Part shown: piece after piece, positions 10,650-18,721 of the stretch
How the letters are laid out: each line of letters begins with the position of its first letter
How positions within the stretch are numbered: position 1 is the stretch's first letter
Assembly (NCBI GenBank): GCA_014925825.1
Contig: JACGCK010000508.1
Location: forward strand, 1-18,721
From: Pholiota molesta
Lineage: Eukaryota; Basidiomycota; Agaricomycetes; Agaricales; Strophariaceae
DNA: 18,721 nucleotides
Direction: 5' to 3'
Position numbers and translations under genes: made by a program
The notes under the pieces: model-generated
The model's database searches: none
What the model was told of the DNA's origin: nothing
What the model saw: only the letters and a program-made list of their open reading frames with translations

Positions 10650-11695
10650 ATGGGCAAACTGAACATCGCTCACCACAAATCCTACCATCCTTATCGAAGA
10701 GACAACATCGAAAAAGTTCGAAGAGATGAAGAGGAAGCGAGGCTAAAGGAAGAGAGGGAAGAGGGCAGGATGATGCTTGCAGTGAGTGTCTGTGGTCGCC
10801 CAAATGACTCACGCACTGACCCGGCCAGAACTCCAGGACGCTGAAGCGCGGATAGATCTTTTACGAGAACGAGCAAATGTATCGGACAAAACGGAAAAGA
10901 AGAAGAGCAAACGGCGACAAGACGAGGAAGATCTCAAATACATTGCTTCGACGAGCTCAACACAGGCCGCAACTTTGCCGACAACAAATGGCCACATCAA
11001 CCTATTTGAAGATTTGGAAATGGTTAGAATATCTCCCTCCGATTTTCCTAATGTTTCTGACGCCCGCGCCCGTCCCTAGAGCGCTATAACCGCTGCTGTC
11101 AAGCTTTCCAAGAAAGCCCCTGCGGAGACAGAGAAGGGCGTTGCTTTAGCACCATCAGCTAAAGACCTCAATCCATGGTACTCATCAGTGGAGCGAGATA
11201 TGACTGAGGAAGTAGAAGAGGAGAAAAGGTCAGTAACGACATCTCCCTCCACCAAACTTCATTCAATGTCTAACGTCTCTTTACAGGAAGCGAGAAGAAT
11301 CTCGCAAGTTTGCACACGATCCTTTGACTTCAATCGAGAGACAACTTGCCAGCCGCTCCTCTGGATCTACTTCCAAACCTCGACCGACATACCGTCGCCC
11401 GCCATCGTCTAATGAAATTTCAGATAAACCGCCTGAAGTGCAAGCACGACTGTCCAGAGAGTCTTCTGAAAGGGAACGAGCATTGGAACTCATTCGGCGG
11501 AAGAAGCGAGAAATGGAGATCATTGCAACTCCAAGCACCGTGCATGGCGAACCGAGCAGTGGATACGGCGACGTTTTCAACCGGAGGGAGGTGGAAGAGG
11601 CTCATAGATACCGAGATAGACGGTGGGATGGTGGCCATCGACGAGATGAGAGTGACCGGAGTAATTCCGGGAAGTATTCTCGACGACAGTGGTGA
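10650..11695 (+). CDS. CIR_N-domain, LENG1-like nuclear protein
   Basis: Four exons (10650-10781, 10837-11022, 11080-11228, 11287-11695) encode 291 aa with phases preserved. The N-terminus (MGKLNIAHHKSYHPYRRDNI then EKVRRDEEEARLKEE) is a CIR_N domain, found in splicing-associated proteins such as Cwc25 and CIR and in metazoan LENG1. The order CIR_N, DAEARIDLLRERA, LFEDLEM (100-106) and NPWYSS (about 137-142) follows the LENG1 pattern more closely than Cwc25. The rest is charged, largely disordered and helical (EEEK, ERERALELIRRKKREMEI), with an Arg/Asp/Ser-rich end. A nuclear, spliceosome-linked role is inferred from the domain only. The ATG at 10650 was chosen because it directly precedes the conserved domain; the upstream in-frame codons lack an ATG. 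The intron 1 acceptor at 10836 is the only nearby one that keeps frame. Confidence 0.87.
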
Positions 11696-12075
11696 TTTGT
11701 ACATCAGGCGTTGTATTTTTACTTGTACGTTTTCTGGCTTTTTTTTTGAATGTGTGGTCGCTTATGTGTCAATAGAGTTGTGGGCAAGAGATGGCCATAC
11801 GGACGTTTTATCTTTACGATGACGTTATTTTGAATGTGCTACTTATCGCTGCCTCGAGGATTCATATGCTTCGTTCGTGATCCATCTCTCACAGTCACGA
11901 TCCACAACCTTCGAGAGTGTTCCTGGTCTGTGGGGAAAGTGTATATACTGCTTATCAGGTTCCCTACCTGTCTCTTTTGTGATTCGTCAGTGACCACTGC
12001 CCCTCTCTGGTCTTCAATATGGAAAGCATCCATGAGTCAACACGCACACTGTCTCTGTCGCCGCCTTTCGTAAAT
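11696..12075. other. Intergenic region between LENG1-like gene and kinase locus
   Basis: This contains the 3' end of the LENG1-like gene (a T-run lies at about 11739-11747) and then DNA that should include the promoter of the kinase locus. Open frames here are short and unrelated to known families. An in-frame ATG at 12019 could extend the candidate kinase N-terminal exon upstream. Confidence 0.4.
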
Positions 12076-12725
12076 ATGTCTCATTCTCTACCTTCGCTAA
12101 TCGATGCACGCCGCAAGGTAGAAATGATAGGGAGGGTGAAGATACCCTATGGACAGGTATCCTTCTGCAATCATATGTCTAAACGTCCCATCCTGATTGT
12201 TCGCTGTCTTATGTTAGGAATTATTCGATAAAGCCATTCAAACGTATTATCCACTATTGGATCCTCTTGTCAACATCCCTTCGTTTCGCGTAAAGTACGA
12301 AATGCATGAATAACATCCGTCAACTCACCCTGATGAAAACTTCTCCAGAGCTTTGGTCGAAAACCTTGACTAAACGTGTCAGTTTTTTCTCGGATCCTAT
12401 CACTGGAATACTCTTCAATGGATTCAACGACATATCAAGATTCGCCTCATCATGATGACAATCATATCTAACAATACTGGAGAGTATTACACGATGGAAG
12501 AAGCAGAGTATACTTTTTTCTAATTAACCTTTGATTTTCATCGTTTTTATTCAACCTCCTAGGATTGAAAGGTGGATAAGGAATGTCTTTATCTCGATAA
12601 AGAGTGCAGCCGCCGGTTTGTTCAGAGTTCGACCCTCACCGCAAACAAAGCTGCAAGGCGTTGTCGACGCCTCGTATCAACTCATCGAGGCAAGCAAGAG
12701 CAGTCCTAAATTTTGGTCATTAATT
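12076..12725 (+). other. Candidate N-terminal exons of the downstream kinase gene
   Basis: A chain of possible coding exons precedes the kinase core: 12076-12156 (starting MSHSLPSLIDARRKVEMIG), 12218-12289 (ELFDKAIQTYYPLLDPL), 12383-12507 and 12563-12725 (WIRNVFISIKSAAAGLF, then LQGVVDASYQLIEASK). Each is bounded by GT..AG pairs that keep frame, although the 98-nt intron between the second and third contains a competing acceptor. The final link to the kinase frame is unresolved: it needs either a 28-nt intron or a weak GTCCTA donor at 12703 with the acceptor at 12766. The predicted sequence is mostly helical, like the helical N-terminal regions seen before other fungal tyrosine-kinase-like domains, but no domain is recognisable. 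The exons may instead be decayed. Confidence 0.35.
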
Positions 12726-12756
12726 GTAAAATCTATTATTTTTATCGCATAAGCTC

Positions 12757-14002
12757 ATGAATCTAGAGGCGTGCAAGCAAGAAATATTCCATGAATATCA
12801 CTCATACTTAGTATATCTATGCCAACGAACGTGTCTTGCACCTTCTGCTTACTTGCTTAACCCAACGAACGTCAATATTGACAAAACCAGGCTGCTTGGT
12901 TCCGGAGCGACCTCCGACATTTACCGATGTATTGTAAACGGTCAAGAAGCTGTCGCTAAGACTTTTCGAATATTTAACAGCGTCAACAAAAAAGACAAAA
13001 GGGTGTTTATTATATCTTGGCTTTCCGTACAATCTCAATCCTAACGTATGTTTTATAGAAGTTCCTCAAGGAAGCACTTCTTCTTCGTCTAATTCCTCAT
13101 TCGCATATATTACCTTCATTTGGAGTAGTTATGTCAGAGAATGAACTCCAGATTATCAGCCCTTGGATGCGAAATGGCGACATCGTGAAATATACCAAAC
13201 GTTATCCTAATATCTCCAAGAAAGAGCTGGTAACGTCGTTTCATAAATGGTTGACAGTTTATCACTGGCATCTTACCTTGAAGGCCTTCAGGTTGAACAG
13301 GTCGCCGACGGCTTACACTTTTTGCATCAATACGGCATTGTCCATGGTGACTTGAAAGGCGTAAGTCATCCTAGCGCCGACTCCATTGGTTTATTCGTCT
13401 AACACTTTATGTATAGGATAACATACTGATAAACGACAACGGAAAAGCATGTATCGCCGACCTCGGGGCTTCCATATTTTCAGAGGCTTCACCGCCTTCG
13501 CCAGTGCTATATAAAGCAACTCCCAGCCGACCATTTTCAGCCTTTTACCTTCCTGTTGTGCGCGGAACGATTCAAAACCAATCTGTTCTCTCGAACGATA
13601 CTGCTTTGTCCGGAATGTCAACGTTTTCTGAGGCAGGGACTATGCGCTACATGTCTCCGGAACGATTGTTCCCAGAGAAGCACGGGGAAGACTCCGCGCG
13701 AGCGACGCCTCCTAGTGACGTCTTCGCATTTGGAATGCTGGTTTGGGAGGTATGCTTGTATTCCCTATCGTATATTGCGTCCTCCTGACATTATTGAGCA
13801 GGTGTATACCGGAGAAGTACCATTTCCCGAAATTCGATCGCAGCATTTCGCGGCGCAGAAGATCATATCGGGTCTGCGGCCTCCTAAGCCCGCATCAATG
13901 AGCGACGATCTGTGGATATTAGTTCAAAGTTGTTGGAAGAAATGGCCCCATACGCGACCAACAATTCACAATATCTATAACACGTTAGCTACCATGCCTT
14001 GA
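12757..14002 (+). CDS. Tyrosine-kinase-like (TKL) protein kinase
   Basis: Five exons (12757-13002, 13059-13229, 13292-13360, 13417-13749, 13802-14002), all joined in phase 0, give 339 aa with a complete kinase fold. Visible elements are the glycine loop LLGSGATSDIY (47-57), the ATP lysine in EAVAK (K68), the helix-C Glu in KFLKEALLLR (E87), the catalytic loop HGDLKGDN (157-164), the metal-binding DLG in place of DFG (177-179), MSPE (241-244) and DVFAFGMLVWE (263-273). The C-lobe ends near CWKKWPHTRPTI, the CW..P..RP motif usual in TKL kinases. HGD instead of HRD and DLG instead of DFG are substitutions I associate with Agaricomycete TKL expansions, so activity is still plausible. The activation segment from DLG to PE is 68 residues, over twice the usual length. 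The start is uncertain: the ATG at 12757 leaves only 46 residues before the glycine loop, and upstream exons probably belong to the gene. Its substrate is unknown. Confidence 0.87.
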
Positions 14003-14117
14003 AGCTACTTATTCCTTGCGTCGATAATCCTCTGCTGATCTTTCTAATTATTATGGGTTTATTTGTATTGTACATTACATACATGGACAACACAAGGCTT
14101 ACAGCAGAGACGACGTC

Positions 14118-15743
14118 TCAGATCGAACTATCGTTCTCACCTGAGAGGTCAATAGCTGAATGAATGGGTAGCTCTTCGTCCCAAATCCCGCCTGATCTCC
14201 GAGGATTTGTAGGGCATAAAAAGAGAACATGACGCGCAAGGCGGCGCAGGTCGATGGCTTTGAGATCATGAGCCCACATCGGCGGCCCCGAAATACTCAG
14301 CTCATGCAGCGACGGGCCGTCGTATGTGGTGTTGCGGATCAAGCTCAACCTCTGTCGAAAGAAATCCATCAGGCTCTCCAAACCGGCCGTACCGTTCGTA
14401 GGAATAAGGTGTAAATGCATCAATGATGGGAGGGACACTGTCCTGTGAGGAGCTGCGGCTGACGAGATAGACGTGATGGGCGAGTTCAGATGATGGAGGA
14501 TATGACGATCGATACCTGTAACCGTGAATATTCGAAGCGAAGTGAGATGGTCGAGGATATGATAAGGATAAAATGATCGAGAATGAGCGCCGTCTGTCAG
14601 ACTGAGTGGCGTATGGTCCGTAAATATGTTCTCCAAATTCAACTCCTCTACGCGGTCAAAAGAAATCGAGTCGCATAATATCTCGAAGAATTGCTTGGTT
14701 GGGAATGAGATCGTTCTCTGCATGCTGGTGATCCTTAAGGATGTTAAGCTTGGAAACCGCACAGTAGAAACGAGAGGAAGGAACGTGTCGGGATCGGCGT
14801 ATGAAATTTCGAGCTTCGTGAGGAGTGGGAATGAGATCAAATTGACGGAGGATACAGAGCCAATGAGCTGTCTGTGCTCGAAGGCGCTTAACGTATGAGT
14901 AGCCATGAAGCTGAGTTTTTCCAAGCTGTGCGCGTTCGCCGCGAGAAGATTTCGGAGTCCTATGGTGAGATCTAATTGAGGTAGAGCCATCTTCAACGAC
15001 GTTAAATGTGTGGGGGTGAATACGGGCAGCAAGAGCGGTATAGAGGCCAACGCGATGGATTTAAGGGCTGGGAAGTTATCATGGAAATAGTCTTGGGCAT
15101 CGTCTGCTGTGATATGATGTATGTTGAGAAAGGCTAGAGGTTCAGGGCATGTTCGAGGACAATCGGAGTGTAGTTGGGAATGTAGACGATGAACCCGGTC
15201 TATATGGAGTTCCTCGAGGCATGGCATGGCGACTTGCGGAAAAGTGGAGAGTAGTTCTTTGACAGGAGAATATCGCGTGCTTAAAACGTGGAAGCGTCGA
15301 AAACGACGTGCGTGCGGCGCAATGATTAACGCCAAGTCTGATACAGAAGACTTCGGTCCACCCCTGAGTATAGGACTCGGAGGACACCAGACGGAACTCG
15401 TTTTGTCGCGATTCGATGTCGTGAGTTGGACATATATATCCAAAAGTGATTGGCGCGAGTTCTTGAGAAAAAATTTGATTCGCTCAAATTCGTCCAGTGC
15501 GTCATCGTGACAGTCGTCTGGCACGTTTGAAATTGCACGACGTCGATGTACTACGTGGCTGACAACGATTGTTGACCAAAGAGATGAAGTTTGAAATACG
15601 ATGCAGCGCCATAAACTACACACAGAGGCCAGAATGATTGGGACGTTCATCCTTTCGAATGGGTCGCGAAAGTGCCTCGTCCAATAGAAAATCTCCTGTA
15701 AAATCTCGAAAGGAAGGGCGGTTTTGTTGGTGCATACGATCAT
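14118..15743 (-). CDS. F-box domain protein
   Basis: A single open frame gives 541 aa from the ATG at 15743. Residues about 8-57 form an F-box-like domain of the Agaricomycete type: LPFEILQEIFYWT, then IILASVCSLWRCIVFQTSSLWSTI. The remaining ~480 residues are rich in regularly spaced leucines (FPALKSIALASIPLLLP, LTSLKMALPQLDLTIGLRNL, FPSLTSLRITSMQ), the degenerate leucine-rich repeat region expected to choose the substrate. Such proteins are predicted adaptors for SCF (Skp1-Cullin1) ubiquitin ligases; the target cannot be inferred. The gene lies tail to tail with the kinase, 115 bp apart. An alternative longer start exists: ATG 15855, exon 15855-15815, a 46-nt intron (15814-15769), then the same frame, giving 563 aa. 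A TTATAAG element lies just upstream of that. The 15743 start was preferred because it puts the F-box close to the N-terminus, as is usual. Confidence 0.82.
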   Translation of the reverse strand: MIVCTNKTALPFEILQEIFYWTRHFRDPFERMNVPIILASVCSLWRCIVFQTSSLWSTIVVSHVVHRRRAISNVPDDCHDDALDEFERIKFFLKNSRQSLLDIYVQLTTSNRDKTSSVWCPPSPILRGGPKSSVSDLALIIAPHARRFRRFHVLSTRYSPVKELLSTFPQVAMPCLEELHIDRVHRLHSQLHSDCPRTCPEPLAFLNIHHITADDAQDYFHDNFPALKSIALASIPLLLPVFTPTHLTSLKMALPQLDLTIGLRNLLAANAHSLEKLSFMATHTLSAFEHRQLIGSVSSVNLISFPLLTKLEISYADPDTFLPLVSTVRFPSLTSLRITSMQRTISFPTKQFFEILCDSISFDRVEELNLENIFTDHTPLSLTDGAHSRSFYPYHILDHLTSLRIFTVTGIDRHILHHLNSPITSISSAAAPHRTVSLPSLMHLHLIPTNGTAGLESLMDFFRQRLSLIRNTTYDGPSLHELSISGPPMWAHDLKAIDLRRLARHVLFLCPTNPRRSGGIWDEELPIHSAIDLSGENDSSI

Positions 15744-17568
15744 TAGCGCAGCTGGATAGGAAGGGTGGCTGTTTATAAGATATAAGGCGTCCAATAACAA
15801 TACTTTACACGTACCAGGTGTATGAGTTGACGCTGGGAAGGAGGTTGAATAACATAGGATCCAATCAGTCAGTTTTTATGCTGGCCGCTCTTATAAGTAG
15901 CGGTCGTATATTTCAGGGCCACTGATTACATAAATCTTTTAGTTTCAGGGACATTTGATTAAGAACGCAATGTGCTGAAATTAAACTCACTTTCCTGTCT
16001 TTTGCGTTCTGTTATGAGGCTATTCCCAACTTTTAGATGATCAGAATGGATCACTTACCTTCTGGCTTTGGAACAACATGCGATACGGCCGCCATACGAT
16101 TGCTGGAGGGTTGTAGAAACGTATGCCTTCCGCACGTTTGGTGACATAAGACATAGATCGTTTACCCTGAGCAGACCCTGACTCAAATACCTGGTCCGGG
16201 AGCTGAGCATCGAGCGCCGAAAGGCGGAAATTTTGTTCCAATTTTACATAACTTTTTATCACAATCAGCGCCAGGTGGGCTGTACTCCAGAAGTTTATCA
16301 ATCAAGGCAATAAGAAAAAGGATGACTCAACGGATGTATACAAGTCTGTCGATTTACATAGCCCCAAATGACAGCAGTTCAAATATCCACTGGTAAACGA
16401 CGCAGAGAAAGGGGTCGGCCTTGGATGAACGGTTGAATTAAAACCAAGCGCTCTTTGTTCGGAATTGGCCGCAAGACTGTACACAGCTGGGTTGAACTTT
16501 AATTTACCACGGCACCTTCCGGCTCCAGCGAAATATCTTTCTAGTCCACTCTCTTCCCGCTCAGTGACCCGAAGTCTGACGCTTTGATTGCGTTCTGGTC
16601 AGGTTCTGGTCCAAGCGCGATATATTCGATTTCTCATGGATATGTTGGCCCTGGTCGTATTTGTCTCGTGGTTCAATATTCAATCTTGGTTCAGTCGACT
16701 TTGAAAAATTGCTTGGACTTATCTTGGGTCGAACTTGAAAACTGCAATACGACGGATCCTAATTATACCTGCTTCTGATTACGGAACTATCATGATCAGA
16801 ACACGATTGGGGCTCTGATAATCGTTGGGCTTTGAGTAAAGGACTTTCTCTACATACCTGTGTGCAGGAAACTTTTGAGATCGAAAGGCGACAGCTAATT
16901 CAGACGATATTTCCTGACTCTTTGCAACGTTACAGGACACTCCGATCTTTCTTATCTATTGAATCAATCTCGGATTGAATATTCAAGATTTGGACAGTTT
17001 CGTCGACGTCTCTTTCTATCATCAGCATCATCATCATTATCAGTCTTCTTTCGATGTTATGTCTCTCTGGCTGTGATTCTGACTATCACTGCGATTTCAA
17101 CAGTCCTCCTGTGCCACTACGACTATCATTGCAGTGCGGCACCATCATGGTCGAATCCAATCGACTCTATAGGTCACTGGATCTGACCTGAGGATTTTGG
17201 GCTTTCAATCGTGGCTCTGGATCATTTCTGAATCGAAGACTTATTTTTTATCTCGTCATGATATGACGGGCGCCCGAAGGAAGTTGAATGACATCGGCGC
17301 ATAATATGTCCTTCGACGGGCGCACAGCTACGTCTAGTCGTTCGCACAGATGCCACACCAATATAAGTTGCCCTTGTATTCATGTGCTGCTCTTCGCGAC
17401 CGCTATCTCACTTCCAGCCCCCACAATGGCAACAGTCAACGAGGCGATGATTCGTTGTGGCACCAGTTGTTGGGAAGATTTTACTTGCTCGTGCCGGTCA
17501 GTGTCTTGAAAGGTGCGCTCATCTGCTTCTTGAATTCCATTCCATGGTTATGATTTATCTATTCGTGT
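15744..17568. other. Long stretch without a convincing gene
   Basis: The left edge (to about 15900) is the promoter of the F-box gene, with TTATAAG near 15890 on the minus strand. A minus-strand open frame at 16301-16058 ends at a good GTAAGT donor and reads FYNPPAIVWRPYRMLFQSQK, so it could be one exon, but I recognise no family and found no partner exons. From about 16560 to 17400 the plus strand holds only short unrelated frames with simple Ser-rich and ATC/ATT-rich stretches. A weak hydrophobic reading at about 17470-17530 might be a first helix of the downstream 7TM relic. Confidence 0.4.
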
Positions 17569-18288
17569 ATGACCATCAGGATTTTTCTTCTATTATTTGC
17601 TGCGTCTACATTTACCGTGCTGTGAGCAATTTTGATCCACGAACATATTTATGAAACACTGACGTCGTGCAGAAAACGTGGCCTCAGAACAATTTCATCA
17701 TGGGTAATTTTCGTCGGAAACGCTTTTTAATTTCGGCCTTGGGACAGCACAATGGGCGGGTCTAGTAACAGGGGTGATACTGGAAACACGTATTTCGCTC
17801 GTAGAGTATTCTGCTGCACCGCTGGAAGTTAGGATAGGGATCTATGAACAAGCTGTGATGAAGTTGCAGACTTTGTTGGCGGTGTTGGAAGCAGTTCCTG
17901 TGCGTGTGTATAACATCATACCGTCTTGATTTCCAACTGCATTTCTGAGCCCCTTTTTAATTTCTAGATGATCGTCAGCGACGCAACGTTATTTGGAGAG
18001 CGTGGTCGCTGTTTTCGGCACAAAAATGGGTGATGGTATTTCCTCTAGTTCTATTATTCGGCAGTTTAGGTGACACCGCACCTTGATTCGAATGAAAACA
18101 CAAGTTGATTTTCCTGATCTTTCATCTTAATATCTACAGGAACTTGGATCGCAGTCACTGTAAACGCAAACAGTACCAATGTAGCGGTAACACAGAATGG
18201 CTTCCTAGCATATTTGTCCCTATCATTAGCGACGAATGTGATCACTACATTGCTGATTGGTTGGAAGCTTTCGACAGAGGCCCCTTGA
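17569..18288 (+). pseudogene. Seven-transmembrane protein fragment, frameshifted and truncated
   Basis: Exon-like blocks at 17569-17616, 17673-17703, 17748-17899, 17968-18069 and 18140-18288 are joined by short GT..AG introns and read as a fungal 7TM protein of the kind common in Agaricomycetes. Landmarks are IRIFLLLFAASTFT, QWAGLVTGVILETR, MIVSDA, VIWRAWSLFSAQKWVMVFPL, GTWIAVTVNANSTN and LATNVITTLLIGWKL. The WRAW motif and the late helix with LATN..T.LI are family hallmarks. Inside the fourth block the frame giving MIVSDA and the frame giving VIWRAW do not match: one base appears to be missing near 17985-17988. The reading then stops with TGA at 18286, right after the sixth helix, and no seventh helix was found downstream. 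Together these suggest an inactivated gene. Alternative acceptor use at 17978 could avoid the shift, so a working but divergent gene is not excluded. Confidence 0.5.
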
Positions 18289-18721
18289 CGAGTATATCAT
18301 TCGCGCCGTCCGTTCTGAGTCAGAGAAGCAGTCGTCGATCTCAGTCATCTGCTCTAAATTGGGCTCACAAAAAAGCGGACGCGACGGAAGGAAGTGATAC
18401 TCTCGAAATGCTGGAGAGAGATTCGGACGTGTTCGAAAATGAAGGTATGAGGCATACCTCAAGTGCGCCTTGATTTCAGCAGTGAACTGGTGAACATTAT
18501 TATTTGAACCCCAATCTGGCCAACGAATCCTACGAACTTGAAGTACCTTCAAGTTGTTCCAAACATTTGGTCATGTTTTCGATAAGTACGGATTAAATAT
18601 TCCCACTGTTTCAGCAGCCATGTACTTTCGGAGCTTAAGTCTCCTTCTATGTACAAACCTTCAGCAAGCATTTCAGTTTGCATAGGTATGGCCTCATTGG
18701 GCCAGAGGGAGTCAAGCTAGA
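18289..18721. other. Downstream flank to the window end
   Basis: No gene is supported. A plus-strand frame running to 18473 (SQRSSRRSQSSALNWAHKKA then DTLEMLERDSDVF) resembles a polar cytoplasmic tail and may be the decayed C-terminus of the preceding 7TM relic read in another phase. Beyond 18480 the frames are short and featureless, and the window ends without a gene boundary. Confidence 0.35.

Noticed and set aside
14626..15510. Plus-strand frames across the F-box gene
   Set aside because: They are antisense to a 541-residue open frame with clear F-box and leucine-rich features and show no independent motifs.
16959..17186. Plus-strand frame with a hydrophobic segment (MNQSRIEYSRFG start)
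   Set aside because: Its Ser-rich and ATC/ATT-repeat composition explains the open frame; no splice context or homologous motif supports a gene.

Overview
The window looks like nuclear DNA from a mushroom-forming basidiomycete (Agaricomycetes). The introns are short (mostly 49-71 nt, GT..AG, some with a recognisable CTAAC/CTGAC-type branch site), genes sit close together on both strands, and the gene content mixes two conserved eukaryotic housekeeping genes with families that are strongly expanded in Agaricomycetes: BTB/POZ, DUF6533-type seven-transmembrane (7TM), tyrosine-kinase-like kinase and F-box proteins. No bacterial, viral, CRISPR, rRNA or tRNA feature was recognised.

Layout. 1-771: upstream region of a BTB gene. 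772-1931 (+): BTB/POZ protein, two exons, the second very GC-rich. 2239-4205 (-): DUF6533-type 7TM protein reconstructed from 14 exons, tail to tail with the BTB gene. 4206-6841: gene-poor, AT-leaning DNA with a decayed F-box/LRR-like relic at 5120-5708 (-). 6842-10439 (-): complete XPF/Rad1 (ERCC4) repair endonuclease, 13 exons, 986 aa. 10650-11695 (+): CIR_N-domain, LENG1-like protein, 4 exons, 291 aa, divergent from XPF across a 210-bp shared promoter holding an ACGCGT (MCB-type) hexamer. 12757-14002 (+): tyrosine-kinase-like kinase with an unusually long activation loop, preceded by candidate N-terminal exons from 12076. 14118-15743 (-): F-box protein, tail to tail with the kinase. 15744-17568: no convincing gene. 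17569-18288 (+): 7TM fragment carrying an apparent frameshift and lacking its last helix, probably a pseudogene.

The XPF and LENG1-like genes form a conserved core pair (DNA incision repair and a predicted nuclear RNA-processing factor) that may share a cell-cycle-responsive promoter. The genes on either side belong to lineage-expanded, fast-evolving families with two decayed members, so the window reads as a housekeeping island inside accessory chromatin. Nothing links the accessory genes into one pathway. All exon models come from reading splice signals and frame continuity by eye; no alignment or transcript evidence was available.
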